Origin: Microcystis wesenbergii NRERC-220
GTDB lineage: Bacteria > Cyanobacteriota > Cyanobacteriia > Cyanobacteriales > Microcystaceae
Direction: 5' to 3'
Assembly: GCF_032027425.1 (NCBI RefSeq)
Contig: NZ_JAVSJA010000001.1
Location: forward strand, 1,798,001 to 1,862,000
Length of the DNA: 64,000 nt
Within the stretch, counting starts at the first letter, position 1; each line of letters starts with the position of its first letter. This document shows positions 26,688 to 36,570 of this stretch, piece after piece. The position numbers and the translations under genes were made by a program. The notes beneath the pieces are model-generated. The model had not been told where the DNA came from, did not search any database, and saw only the letters and a list, made by a program, of their open reading frames with translations.

Positions 26688-27881
26688 ATGCCTAAACTTA
26701 GTCTCTGCATGATTGTCAAAAATGAAGCCGAAAATCTCCGGCGCTGTTTGGATAGCGTGAAAGAGGTGGTGGCTGAGATGATCGTTATGGATACAGGTTC
26801 GACCGATGATACGATCGCTATTGCTAAAAGTTACGGTGCCATAGTTCCTAGCTACGATTGGCAGGGTAATTTTTCCGATGCCAGAAATGAGGCTTTAAAA
26901 TATGTTACTGGCGATTGGATTTTAGTCCTTGATGCTGATGAGGAATTAAATCCGGCTATCGTACCGAAAATGCGTCGAGCAATCGAAAAAGAGGAAAATT
27001 TAGTCATTAATTTAATCCGCCATGAAATCGGAGCCGTACAATCACCTTATTCTCTAATTTCCAGGCTATTTCGCCGACATCCTCAAGTCACTTTTACCCG
27101 TCCCTATCACTCAATTATTGATGATAATGTGGCCATCTTATTAAAAAAAGAGCCTAATTGGAAAATAGTTGAACTGCCAGAAATTGCTATCTTTCACTAC
27201 GGTTACACCGTCGATAAAATAGCCAGCTTAGATAAGTTTGCACGGGCAAGAAAAGCGATGGAGGGCTTTTATAAACAACATCCCCACGATCCCTATGTGT
27301 GTAGTAAATTGGGAGGGTTATATCTGAAGATTGGCAGGGATAAAGAGGGTTTTAAGCTGCTTAAACATGGTTTAAAATGCCATGGCTCTAATCCGCATAT
27401 TTTATACGAGTTATATTATCATCTCGCTAATTATTATTATTCAGTGGATGAATTTAAGAAATCAGCCGATCATTTTATCAAAGCAATCGAGCAGCCAATT
27501 TTAGATCAATTAAAACTGGGTGCTTATAATAATTTCGGTGGGCTATTATACGAAGCAGAAAACTACGAAACTGCCTTATCTATCTTTGAGAAAACCGTAG
27601 AAATTGATCCTAGGTATGCCGATGGTTACTATAATTTAGGACTGGTTCTCAAGCAACTGCACCGGCTACCAGAATCGATTAAAGCTTATAAAAAAGCTCT
27701 CAAGTTAAACCCCGATAATCCCGCTATTTACCAAAATCTAGGGGTTGCTTATATAGTTTTCGGTAGTTATAATGAGGCGATCGAGATTTGGCAAAAAGGC
27801 CTACAATTATTGAAAGATCAGGGTAATGTCTCTCGCGCTGAAATGCTGCAAGAAACCCTAAAAGCTCTGGGAGCAAGTTGA
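26688..27881 (+). CDS. Family 2 glycosyltransferase with TPR repeats
   Basis: A 397-residue protein. The GT-A domain is N-terminal (LSLCMIVKNEAENLRRCLDS) with an MDTGSTDDT strand and the metal-binding LDADEE. The C-terminal 200 residues are TPR units (YDEAIEIW-like helices; AYNNFGGLLYEAENYETALS). It would transfer a sugar to a protein or lipid acceptor bound by the TPRs, as suggested for similar SunS/OGT-like cyanobacterial enzymes; the acceptor is unknown. I chose ATG 26688 over GTG 26676. Adjacent to pilJ on the same strand, so a role in pilin or surface glycosylation is possible, but it could be independent. Confidence 0.85.
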   Translation: MPKLSLCMIVKNEAENLRRCLDSVKEVVAEMIVMDTGSTDDTIAIAKSYGAIVPSYDWQGNFSDARNEALKYVTGDWILVLDADEELNPAIVPKMRRAIEKEENLVINLIRHEIGAVQSPYSLISRLFRRHPQVTFTRPYHSIIDDNVAILLKKEPNWKIVELPEIAIFHYGYTVDKIASLDKFARARKAMEGFYKQHPHDPYVCSKLGGLYLKIGRDKEGFKLLKHGLKCHGSNPHILYELYYHLANYYYSVDEFKKSADHFIKAIEQPILDQLKLGAYNNFGGLLYEAENYETALSIFEKTVEIDPRYADGYYNLGLVLKQLHRLPESIKAYKKALKLNPDNPAIYQNLGVAYIVFGSYNEAIEIWQKGLQLLKDQGNVSRAEMLQETLKALGAS

Positions 27882-28171
27882 TTGAAGGATGAACAATCCC
27901 TATTGAATCATCTTCTTAATCAAGGAGGGTTAATGATGAAATGGCATCGAAAACTTAAAGATAAGGGAGATTCAGTTAACTAAATTTATATTTATCTATT
28001 TTTATGCTGTTATACTACCTTCAGGACAACTACCGATTCAGCCTCTAGGAAGGAAAACAATAACTAGGCTAATCTGATCAATCACCATGAAAGTAATTTA
28101 ATTTGTGAGAATTTATCATAAGTTGGCCAAAATTTATCTGGCCATTGCTTGATCAGCTGGTCAAAAAGGCT

Positions 28172-30880
28172 TCATAATTCAAGTTCCGCTTTGACAAAAT
28201 CGGCAGTTTTATAGAGAGAAAACCCCACTTTAGCGGCTATCATCTGCATAGCGCGATTATCCCTTAAAATTTCCCCTTCAATTCCCTCTAATCCTTCCTT
28301 TTTGCCAATAGTGACCAAACGCTGTAGTAATTCAGTACCAATGCCCTGACCTTGATAGTCATCCCTAACTAATAGGTCAAATTCCGCCACATTAACGCCG
28401 TGCAGTTTATTTAAGCGTCCTATAGCGATAATTTCTGGCTCTTCCGTCTGATCTTTATTAATCTCTACCACTAAAGTCATTACTCGATCGTAGTCAATAA
28501 AACAAATGCGCGTAAGACGATCATAAGCGGTTTGGCGATCGAGATTGACAAGATGAAAATAACGATAATAAATAGTTTCTTCCGAGAGATAATGGTGAAA
28601 TTGTCGCACTAAAGGCTCATCTGCTGCCCGAATCGGACGAATTAGCACCTTTAAGCCTCTTTTCGTCGTCCAAAGCCCTATATAATGTTCGGGATAGGGA
28701 CGAATCGCCGGATGAGATAACTTTTCTGGGGGAGTAGTTGGATGATGAAGAAGGATAGAGGCGGAAAGAGCGATTAATTGCTCTGAATCGGCAAAAAAGG
28801 GATTAATATCGATAGTTTTAATGCGAGGTTGTTCACTAACCAGGTGGCTAAATTTAACGATTATTTGCTCCAAATTCGCTAAATTAAGCGATTTAAGCCC
28901 ATTTAGTCCCTGAAAAGCCCGATAAATCTTGGTTTTTTCTAAAAGTCGGCGAGCGAGATTAGTATTTAAAGGAGGTAGAGCGGTGGCGTAATCTTGAAAA
29001 ATATCGACTAAACGGCCGCCAGTACCGAAAATTATCACCGGTCCGCACTGATCATCGTAATTAGAGCCGATAATTAACTCATATCCTCGATCGATCTCTA
29101 ACATCGGTTGAATACTCACCCCGAGAAAATGCTCCGGACCCACTTGTGCGCTAACATTAGCTTTGATCGCCTGATACGCTTGCACCACTGCCCTAGGGGA
29201 AAAAAGCGGCAATTGTACCCCACCCACCGCGCTTTTATGGATAATCGTCTGGGAATGCAGTTTCATCACCACGGGATAACCGAGAGATTCAGCGAGATTA
29301 ACTGCTTCTGCGGCACTTTGGGCGATTTTAGTGACAATAACAGGGATTCCATAGGCTTTCAGTATATCCAAAGACTCTGGCTCACTGAGAATTGTTCTAT
29401 CCCCTGCTTGCTCGATAATCTGGCTCACTAAAACTCGATCGGAGCCATTTTCCTGAGAATTGGTTAAAATTGGCGTTTGATAAAGACCGCGCAGATTCTC
29501 CTCATATTTCCAGAGCAAATTAAACACCCGGGCCGCCGAATCGGGATAGCGATAGGTGGGGATACCCTGCTGATTTAATAACGCTACTCCCTCTGCAATG
29601 CCCTCTCCCCCCATCAAACTTGCTAAAATGGGTTTTTTGCTATTTTGAGCGATTGAGGCGATGCTACGGGCAATTGCTCGCAGATCGGTGTTAAAGCGAG
29701 GCGAGAGAATCATCAACACCGCGTCGGTATGTGCATCCGCTAAAGCGATCTCTAGGGCGCGAGCGTAGCTATCGGGATCGCTGCCGCGACGCAGATCGAT
29801 GGGATTTTGGGGGACAATATCCGCGGGAAAAAGAGGAGCTAGTTGCTCGATCGTTGCGGGGGTAAGGGTTGCCAGTTGTCCATCTTCCGCCAGTAAAGCC
29901 GAGGCCGCTAAAAGAGCGGGAGCAACACCATTGCTGATGATTGTCAAGCGTTTTCCCCGGGGAAATCGGGGAATTTTCGCTAAAACTTGCGTGATATTCA
30001 AGAGATCGGCCAGTCTTTGTACTTCCACAATGCCACAGCGAGCAAAGGCAGCGGAGAGAGTTAGCTGATCGCTGGTCAATTTGCCCGCATGGGAAAGAGC
30101 GGTGGGGTCAAAGTCGGTACTGTGGCGACTAATGGCGATAATTGGTTTATTTAGGGCAACTTCTCGGGCCGAGGACAGAAAAGAGCGGGCATTATTCAGG
30201 GATTCCAGGTAGATAACGATGCTTTTGGTTTGGGGATCGTCTCCCAAATAATAGAGTAATTCGCCCCAATCCACATCTAAAAGAACTCCGAGAGAGATAA
30301 AGTGACTAAAACCGACATTTTCGCTTAAACTCCAATCAAGCACGGCAGCAGCGATCGCCCCACTTTGACTAATCAGGGCAATTGAACCGGTTTTCGGCAG
30401 GATGGGGGAAAAGGTGGCGTTAAGATTTTGGCTGAGATTGCTGATTCCTGAGCTATGGGGACCGATGATGCGTAATTTTTGACCAGCGATCGCTTTAATT
30501 TCCCTGAGTAAATTTTCCCCCATCTGGCCGGTTTCCCGAAAACCCGTGGAGAGAATCAGGGCGCATTTAACCTTTTTTTCGACAGATTGGGCGATAATAG
30601 CGGGAATTTCGGGAGCGGGGGCGGTGATAATTACCAGATCGATCGCCGCCTGGATATCTGGTAAACTGCTATAGCTGGGAAGATCGAGCCAGTTTTCGGG
30701 GTGAGGATTAACTAGATAAAGGCGGCGCTGACCGGGATTATGATGGAGATTATTTAAAAGAGTGCGATCGAGTTGGGGATTTTGGCGATTAAATCCCACC
30801 ACAGCGATGGTTTTTGGCTCAAAAAAGGCTCTTATGGTTTGATGTTCGCCACCACGAGGCTCTAAGATGGGATTTAACAT
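28172..30880 (-). CDS. Acyl-CoA synthetase-like / GNAT protein acetyltransferase
   Basis: A large multidomain protein: a CoA-binding domain (about 1-130, KTIAVVGFNRQNP), succinyl-CoA-ligase-like domains with an ISQSGAIAAAVLDW segment, an ATP-grasp domain (about 480-690) and a C-terminal GNAT acetyltransferase domain (ending DDYQGQGIGTELLQRL). This is the architecture of the Pat/PatZ lysine acetyltransferases that regulate acetyl-CoA synthetase. The frame can be extended upstream to 30946, but those 22 residues (MGSGKWEVGSGSG...) are read from a TTCCCAC heptamer array, so I use ATG 30880 (MLNPILEPRGG). Confidence 0.88.
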   Translation of the reverse strand: MLNPILEPRGGEHQTIRAFFEPKTIAVVGFNRQNPQLDRTLLNNLHHNPGQRRLYLVNPHPENWLDLPSYSSLPDIQAAIDLVIITAPAPEIPAIIAQSVEKKVKCALILSTGFRETGQMGENLLREIKAIAGQKLRIIGPHSSGISNLSQNLNATFSPILPKTGSIALISQSGAIAAAVLDWSLSENVGFSHFISLGVLLDVDWGELLYYLGDDPQTKSIVIYLESLNNARSFLSSAREVALNKPIIAISRHSTDFDPTALSHAGKLTSDQLTLSAAFARCGIVEVQRLADLLNITQVLAKIPRFPRGKRLTIISNGVAPALLAASALLAEDGQLATLTPATIEQLAPLFPADIVPQNPIDLRRGSDPDSYARALEIALADAHTDAVLMILSPRFNTDLRAIARSIASIAQNSKKPILASLMGGEGIAEGVALLNQQGIPTYRYPDSAARVFNLLWKYEENLRGLYQTPILTNSQENGSDRVLVSQIIEQAGDRTILSEPESLDILKAYGIPVIVTKIAQSAAEAVNLAESLGYPVVMKLHSQTIIHKSAVGGVQLPLFSPRAVVQAYQAIKANVSAQVGPEHFLGVSIQPMLEIDRGYELIIGSNYDDQCGPVIIFGTGGRLVDIFQDYATALPPLNTNLARRLLEKTKIYRAFQGLNGLKSLNLANLEQIIVKFSHLVSEQPRIKTIDINPFFADSEQLIALSASILLHHPTTPPEKLSHPAIRPYPEHYIGLWTTKRGLKVLIRPIRAADEPLVRQFHHYLSEETIYYRYFHLVNLDRQTAYDRLTRICFIDYDRVMTLVVEINKDQTEEPEIIAIGRLNKLHGVNVAEFDLLVRDDYQGQGIGTELLQRLVTIGKKEGLEGIEGEILRDNRAMQMIAAKVGFSLYKTADFVKAELEL

Positions 30881-30889
30881 AATTGACGC

Positions 30890-30976
30890 TCCCAAGAACT
30901 TTAAAAACCCACTCCCACTTCCTACTTCCCACTTCCCACTTCCCACTCTCTATACCTTTCAAACAGGATTTAGTAT
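30890..30976. repeat. Partial repeat element with ACTTCCC heptamers
   Basis: Contains CTTTAAAAACCCA, an ACTTCCC heptamer array (about 30909-30945) and the end AAACAGGATTTAGTAT, shared with the elements at 48208 and 56201-56319. It supplies the spurious N-terminal extension of the acetyltransferase frame. Confidence 0.6.
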
Positions 30977-31055
30977 AAAACATCCCCACCCGATCAACAT
31001 TTTCCCCAAGAGATCTAGTAAACTAACTGATGCTGTAAATATTTAGAGACAGACG

Positions 31056-31451
31056 ATGGAACTGGAATATCCCGAGGATTTGAGATACCTAGAAACCCAC
31101 GAATACGTCAGACTCGAAGGTGAAATCGCTACCTTGGGAATTAGTGCTTTTGCCGTCGATCAATTGGGTGATATCGTGTTTCTAGAATTGCCCGAATTGG
31201 GAGAGGCACTGGAAGTAGGTAGTAGTTTCGGCACGATTGAATCGGTAAAAGCGGTAGAAGATCTTTATCCTCCCGTCTCGGGAACCGTAGTCGATCGCAA
31301 TCAAGCGATGATTGACTCCCCCGAATTAATTGCCGATGATCCCCACGGGGAGGGTTGGTTATTAAAAGTGCGGGTAGAAAATCCCGATACTGCCTTGGCT
31401 GATACCCTCTCCGCTAGTGAATACCGCGCCCAAGTAGCAGGGGAAAGTTAA
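31056..31451 (+). CDS. gcvH: Glycine cleavage system H protein
   Basis: The lipoyl carrier of the glycine cleavage complex, important in photorespiration in cyanobacteria. 131 residues as usual. The lipoylated lysine is Lys65 in the motif [21 protein letters not shown] follows a short leader; a hairpin with T-run follows the stop. The P, T and L protein genes are not in the window, as is common. Confidence 0.97.
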   Translation: MELEYPEDLRYLETHEYVRLEGEIATLGISAFAVDQLGDIVFLELPELGEALEVGSSFGTIESVKAVEDLYPPVSGTVVDRNQAMIDSPELIADDPHGEGWLLKVRVENPDTALADTLSASEYRAQVAGES

Positions 31452-31514
31452 CTAATATTAACAACACGGAGCCAGACCCTCACACTATCATAATCATAGA
31501 CAGAATTGAAAATC

Positions 31515-31543
31515 CAGGAAGCGATCGAGTCTTCCTGATTTTT
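31515..31543 (+). terminator. Rho-independent terminator of gcvH
   Basis: CAGGAAG (31515-31521) pairs with CTTCCTG (31531-31537) and is followed by ATTTTTG. The loop is CGATCGAGT. Confidence 0.7.
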
Positions 31544-31610
31544 GTCTCTAAACCGTGCTGAGACGAAATTCTTGCCCGAATCGAGTGAGGTTTCACTATT
31601 TACCCAATCT

Positions 31611-32783
31611 ATGCTAAATCCTAATCTCGCGGCGATCGAACTTTCCCAAGAGGAGGTTCAACGCTACTCTCGACACATTATTCTGCCCGAAGTGGGCTTA
31701 GAAGGTCAAAAAAAACTAAAAGCCGCCAGTGTTCTCTGCATCGGCACCGGGGGACTCGGTTCCCCGCTTTTACTCTATCTAGCGGCGGCTGGCATCGGTA
31801 GAATCGGTATTGTTGACTTCGATATCGTCGATAGTTCCAATCTGCAACGTCAAATTATTCACGGCACTTCTTGGGTAGGCAAACCGAAAATTGTTTCCGC
31901 TAAGGACAGAATTCTAGAAATTAACCCCTATTGTCAGGTGGATTTGTACGAAACCCGCATAAGTTCCGAAAATGCCCTTGACATTTTAGCCCCCTATGAT
32001 GTAGTCATCGACGGGACGGATAATTTCCCCACCCGTTATCTGACTAATGATGCTTGTGTTCTTCTCGACAAACCCAACGTCTATGGCTCAATTTTCCGCT
32101 TTGAAGGACAGGCAACCGTTTTTAACTACCAAGGTGGTCCCAACTACCGCGATCTCTATCCCGAACCACCACCACCGGGGATGGTTCCCTCCTGTGCGGA
32201 AGGCGGCGTTTTAGGGGTTTTACCCGGAGTAATCGGCACAATTCAAGCCACAGAAGCCATTAAAATTATCCTCGGCGCACCGGATACCCTCAGTGGTCGT
32301 TTACTGCTCTACAATGCTTGGGAAATGAAATTCCGCGAGTTAAAATTGCGCCCGAATCCCATCCGTCCCGTCATTGAAAAACTAATTGATTACGAACAAT
32401 TCTGCGGTATCCCGCAAGCGAAAGCACAAGAAGCAGCAGAACAGCAAAACATGACAGAAATGACCGTAGTAGAGTTAAAAACCCTACTTGACAGCAATGC
32501 CGATGATTACATTCTCATCGATGTGCGTAATCCCAACGAGTACCAAATCGCTAAGATTCCCAACTCGGTGTTAATTCCCCTACCCGATATCGAAAATGGT
32601 TCGGCAATTCCCAAAATTAAGGAATTAGTCAACGGTTATCGTCTCATCGCCCATTGTAAGATGGGGGGACGTTCCGCTAAAGCCCTCGCTATCCTCAAAG
32701 AGGCAGGTATCGAAGGAATTAACGTCAAAGGTGGTATCAGCGCCTGGAGTCGCGAAGTCGATTCCACTGTACCAGAATACTAA
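31611..32783 (+). CDS. moeB: MoeB/ThiF-type adenylyltransferase with rhodanese domain
   Basis: An E1-like enzyme that adenylates the C-terminus of a sulfur-carrier protein (MoaD or ThiS) and, through its rhodanese domain, may also supply sulfur. ATP loop GTGGLGS at 45-51; the Arg/Gln-rich SSNLQRQIIHG segment and the SCAEGGVLG block are family features. The rhodanese domain starts about residue 285 and has its active Cys in AHCKMGGRSAKAL. The frame could begin at 31542, but ATG 31611 (MLNPNLAAIELSQEEV) gives the usual 390 residues. gcvH lies upstream behind its own terminator. Confidence 0.88.
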   Translation: MLNPNLAAIELSQEEVQRYSRHIILPEVGLEGQKKLKAASVLCIGTGGLGSPLLLYLAAAGIGRIGIVDFDIVDSSNLQRQIIHGTSWVGKPKIVSAKDRILEINPYCQVDLYETRISSENALDILAPYDVVIDGTDNFPTRYLTNDACVLLDKPNVYGSIFRFEGQATVFNYQGGPNYRDLYPEPPPPGMVPSCAEGGVLGVLPGVIGTIQATEAIKIILGAPDTLSGRLLLYNAWEMKFRELKLRPNPIRPVIEKLIDYEQFCGIPQAKAQEAAEQQNMTEMTVVELKTLLDSNADDYILIDVRNPNEYQIAKIPNSVLIPLPDIENGSAIPKIKELVNGYRLIAHCKMGGRSAKALAILKEAGIEGINVKGGISAWSREVDSTVPEY

Positions 32784-32869
32784 TTGTGGCTCTTGGGTGT
32801 TAGGGGTTGGGGTTTTAGGGTTTTGGGGTATTAGTTGAATTCCCCCATTCCCTATCCCCCCATCTCCCT

Positions 32870-32944
32870 AGGGTTGATTCAAGGTAGGGTTGATTCAAGG
32901 TAGGGTTGATTCAAGGTAGGGTTGATTCATGAATCAACCCTACC
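32870..32944. repeat. 16-bp tandem repeat ending in a 30-bp palindrome
   Basis: Four starts of AGGGTTGATTCAAGGT at 32870, 32886, 32902 and 32918 (period 16). The last runs into a perfect 30-base palindrome at 32915-32944 centred on TTCATGAA. The same palindrome core (28 bases) occurs inside the disrupted tnpA at 41716-41743. Confidence 0.9.
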
Positions 32945-33024
32945 CCATTCCCCATTCCCCCATTGCCCGTGAATCTGTTAAGATCAGGGCGAGTTAGCCT
33001 TAAAATCTTGGGTGTGAGCAAACA

Positions 33025-33612
33025 ATGAAAAACCATATTAAAAAAATTGCTAGTTGGAGCGCAATCGCTACTATTTCCCTTGGCTTAGTAGAAATGAACC
33101 GAACAGCGATCGCATTTGGCAACAATAATCAATTTAGTGCCTGTATCAGTCAGATTGTCCGCACGGGAGTGAGTCCCCAAGATGCCGCCACCGCTTGTTC
33201 AGAAGCATTAATTCCTAAAGAATTATCCCGGTGTGTGGTGATGATTAAATCCAAAACTCCGATCGATGGTAATCTGGCTCTGCAAGCTTGTTTTCAAGTG
33301 CGTCGTCCCATCGACCTAGGTAATTGTGTGGTCGATATCCATCGCGCTGCCCCCTTGTTTGCCGCTAATTCCCCCAAACAAACGGAAACAGAAACAGCCA
33401 AGGAACCCGATAAATTAGGGATTTCTAGACAGATTTTAGATTCCTGTCGTCAAAGTTTATTACCGGGGCGCTTTTCCGAATGCGTTATCGCTGTCAGTCG
33501 TGATGTGGACAAAAATAACCCCTCCCAAGCTTTACAAACCTGTTTAAGTGCCGAGGATTTCCCCAGAGATCTATTCCCCAGTTATCCCCAAAATCAAGAC
33601 CAGAGACCTTAA
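33025..33612 (+). CDS. Exported cysteine-containing hypothetical protein
   Basis: A 195-residue protein with a signal peptide (KKIASWSAIATISLGLVEMN, cleavage near AIAF). The mature part has two copies of a Cys-spaced helical repeat: ACISQIVRTGVSPQDAATAC, then LSRCVVMI..., LQACFQVRR, LGNCVVDI, and again SCRQSLLPGRFSECVIAV with LQTCL. Paired cysteines suggest disulfides in the periplasm or lumen. I believe it belongs to a cyanobacteria-specific family but cannot name it. The gene is intact with an ATG behind GGGTGTGAGC. Confidence 0.7.
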   Translation: MKNHIKKIASWSAIATISLGLVEMNRTAIAFGNNNQFSACISQIVRTGVSPQDAATACSEALIPKELSRCVVMIKSKTPIDGNLALQACFQVRRPIDLGNCVVDIHRAAPLFAANSPKQTETETAKEPDKLGISRQILDSCRQSLLPGRFSECVIAVSRDVDKNNPSQALQTCLSAEDFPRDLFPSYPQNQDQRP

Positions 33613-33684
33613 TCAAGATTATTTCCACGAATGTGCCAGAGTCCCTACCCAGACTCGTAGGGGGGTAGGGAAGGAATTAAAACC

Positions 33685-36435
33685 ATGCCTTTAAGTTGGA
33701 ATGAAATTAAAAATCGCGCCATCGCTTTTCAAAAAGAGTGGGAAGGAGAGACTTCAGAAAAAGCAGAATCTCAGTCTTTTTGGAATGATTTTTTTAATGT
33801 CTTTGGCATTTCACGGCGTAGGGTGGCCAGTTTTGAGCAACCGATAAAAAAAGCCGATAATAAACAGGGTTTTATTGATTTACTTTGGAAAGGGACGATT
33901 TTAGTTGAGCATAAATCGAAGGGGAAAGATTTAGAAAAAGCCCCACAACAGGCTAAGGATTATTTTCCCAATTTAAAGGAACATGAGTTACCGCGTTATA
34001 TTTTAGTCTCGGATTTTCAAAGGTTTAAATTATATGATTTAGATTCGGGCAATCAATGGGAATTTGAATTAAGTAATTTTGTTGATAACGTTCATTTATT
34101 TGATTTTATTGCTGGTTACGAAAAGCGAGTTTATAAAGACGAAGATCCCGTCAATATTCAAGCGGCCGAGTTAATGGGAAAACTTCATGATTGCCTCAAA
34201 GAAATTGGTTATATGGGGCATGATTTAGAAGTTTATCTAGTGCGTTTATTATTTTGTTTATTTGCCGATGATACGGGTATTTTTAATAAGGGTATTTTCT
34301 GGGAATATATTGATCTACATACCAAAGAAGATGGCAGTGATTTGGCGATGCACATTGATGCTATTTTTCAGGTTTTGAATACACCAGAAGAAAAAAGATT
34401 AAAAAATCTCGATGAGAATTTAACTCAATTTCCCTACATAAATGGCAAGTTATTTGAGGAGTCATTACCCTTAGCGGCTTTTGATAGCAAGATGAGAGTC
34501 ATGTTATTAGAAGCTTGTGCTTTTGATTGGGGAAAAATTTCTCCTGCTATTTTTGGCTCTATGTTTCAAGCGGTAATGAATCCAAAAGAACGACGCAATT
34601 TAGGGGCGCATTATACCTCCGAGAAAAATATTCAAAAGGTGATTAAACCGTTATTTTTAGATGATTTATACAGAGAATTTGAGAAGGTTAAAGGCAATCG
34701 CAATAAATTACTAGAATTTCAGAAAAAGATTGCTAATTTATATTTTCTCGATCCTGCCTGTGGTTGCGGCAATTTTTTAATTATTACCTATCGGGAGTTA
34801 CGCGATTTAGAGATTTTGGTATTACAGGAGTTAGATAAAACGGGGCAGTTAGTAACAGATATTAGTACCATTATTCAGGTGGATGTAAATCAGTTTGCTG
34901 GTATTGAATACGATGAGTTTGCGGTGAGGGTGGCAGAGGTGGCGATGTGGTTAATTGATCATCAGATGAATGTTAAAGTTAGTAATACTTTTGGTCAATA
35001 TTTTGTGCGTTTACCATTAAAGAAAGCGGCAAAGATTGTTCATGGAAATGCCTTGCGGATTGATTGGGAAGAACTTATATCAAAAGAGAAGCTCAATTTT
35101 ATTTTAGGAAATCCTCCTTTTGTGGGGCATCATTACCAAAATTTTGATCAAAAAGAAGACTTAAAGCTAGTTCTTGATAAAATCATTGGATCAGGGGTTA
35201 TGGATTATGTATCAGCATGGTTTTATAAATCTGCTCAATTTATTCAAAACACAAAAATTAAGGTGGGATTAGTGGCGACTAATTCTATTTCTCAAGGGGA
35301 ACAATCATCTATCTTATGGAATGTTTTAATAAACGAATTTAATATCAGTATTCATTTTGCCCATAGAACTTTCAAATGGAGTAATGAAGCTAAAGGTAAT
35401 GCTGCGGTTCATTGTGTGATTATTGGATTTGCTAGTTTTGAAGCTAATGAAAAATATATATTCGACTATCAGACTATAACCAGTGAGCCGCTTTTAATAA
35501 AAGCCAAAAATATTAATCCTTACTTAATCAATGCAAACAATATTCTGGTTTTTAATCGAAAATATCCTCTCTGTAATGTCCCTAATATGATGTATGGAAA
35601 TAAGCCAACAGATGGAGGTAATTTTATTTTATCCGAAGAAGAAAAAAATACTCTTGTCTCAAAAAATCCTTTGTTAATTAAATTTATCAGACCTTTTATT
35701 AGTGCTAGAGAATTTTTAAATGGTGGTAAAAAATGGTGTTTGTGGCTACTCGATATTAAACCCAATGAACTCAAGAATATACCTGAAATTTTGGAGCGTG
35801 TGGAAGCCGTGAAGCAATTCAGATCAAAAAGTATTGCAGCTTCAACCCGAAACTATTCTTATCATTGTTTATTTCGACAAATAACGCAACCAAAATCAGA
35901 CTATATTCTTGTACCTAGAACTACGTCAGAAAATAGAAAATACATTCCCATTGGCTTTTTTACGGCTGATAATATCGTTAGTGATACTTGTCAAGCTATT
36001 CCGAACGGCGATTTATATTTATTTGGTATTCTTACTTCAGAAATGCACATGGCATGGGTTAAATATGTGTGTGGAAGATTAAAAAGTGATTATCGTTACT
36101 CAAAAGATATTGTTTATAATAATTTTCCTTTTCCTGAAACGGCGACCGACAAACAAAAACAAACCGTCGAAACTTGCGCTCAAGCTGTGCTAGATACTAG
36201 GGTAAAATATCCTGATAGTAGCCTTGCGGATTTATATGATCCTTTAACCATGCCTCCCGACTTGCTCAAAGCTCACCAAAAACTTGACAAAGCTGTTGAT
36301 TTGTGTTATCGTCCCCAACCCTTTACCAGTGAATTAAACCGTATTGAATACCTCTTTGAACTTTATGAAAAATTAACCGCTCCCCTACTCCCTACCAGCA
36401 AACAAAAAGCCACGAAAAGAAAAAATTCTCAATAA
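33685..36435 (+). CDS. MmeI-like type IIL restriction-modification enzyme
   Basis: A 916-residue single-chain enzyme that methylates adenine on one strand and cuts at a fixed distance, like MmeI. The N-terminal nuclease shows Asp65-X9-Glu75-X-Lys77 (GFIDLLWKGTILVEHKSKG), matching the D-X9-ExK catalytic pattern. A helical linker follows. The methyltransferase has SAM motif FLDPACGCGNFL (about 358-369) and catalytic NPPF (LGNPPFVGH, about 475). The C-terminal 300 residues hold the target recognition domain (CGRLKSDYRYSKDIVYNNFP). All key residues are present and the frame is uninterrupted, so it is likely active. Recognition site cannot be read from sequence. No partner gene is needed in this class. 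Confidence 0.9.
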   Translation: MPLSWNEIKNRAIAFQKEWEGETSEKAESQSFWNDFFNVFGISRRRVASFEQPIKKADNKQGFIDLLWKGTILVEHKSKGKDLEKAPQQAKDYFPNLKEHELPRYILVSDFQRFKLYDLDSGNQWEFELSNFVDNVHLFDFIAGYEKRVYKDEDPVNIQAAELMGKLHDCLKEIGYMGHDLEVYLVRLLFCLFADDTGIFNKGIFWEYIDLHTKEDGSDLAMHIDAIFQVLNTPEEKRLKNLDENLTQFPYINGKLFEESLPLAAFDSKMRVMLLEACAFDWGKISPAIFGSMFQAVMNPKERRNLGAHYTSEKNIQKVIKPLFLDDLYREFEKVKGNRNKLLEFQKKIANLYFLDPACGCGNFLIITYRELRDLEILVLQELDKTGQLVTDISTIIQVDVNQFAGIEYDEFAVRVAEVAMWLIDHQMNVKVSNTFGQYFVRLPLKKAAKIVHGNALRIDWEELISKEKLNFILGNPPFVGHHYQNFDQKEDLKLVLDKIIGSGVMDYVSAWFYKSAQFIQNTKIKVGLVATNSISQGEQSSILWNVLINEFNISIHFAHRTFKWSNEAKGNAAVHCVIIGFASFEANEKYIFDYQTITSEPLLIKAKNINPYLINANNILVFNRKYPLCNVPNMMYGNKPTDGGNFILSEEEKNTLVSKNPLLIKFIRPFISAREFLNGGKKWCLWLLDIKPNELKNIPEILERVEAVKQFRSKSIAASTRNYSYHCLFRQITQPKSDYILVPRTTSENRKYIPIGFFTADNIVSDTCQAIPNGDLYLFGILTSEMHMAWVKYVCGRLKSDYRYSKDIVYNNFPFPETATDKQKQTVETCAQAVLDTRVKYPDSSLADLYDPLTMPPDLLKAHQKLDKAVDLCYRPQPFTSELNRIEYLFELYEKLTAPLLPTSKQKATKRKNSQ

Positions 36436-36570
36436 CCGAAAATGCTTGCTTGTCTGCCTTTTATTCAGTCAACAGTTATCGGTTAACAGTGGAAAAAACT
36501 GATATAGTGCTATTGGGAGTAGTAAGGTACAGCGACTTTCTTACCCGTTCCCCGTTCCCCGGCCTAAACC

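Noticed and set aside
27933-27983. 16-codon ORF with perfect AAGGAGG site (MMKWHRKLKDKGDSVN)
   Set aside because: Good start signal but too short to support as a gene; may be the truncated head of a lost gene.
32870-32944. CRISPR array
   Set aside because: The 16-base units are directly adjacent with no unique spacers, so this is a simple tandem repeat. No cas genes are in the window.
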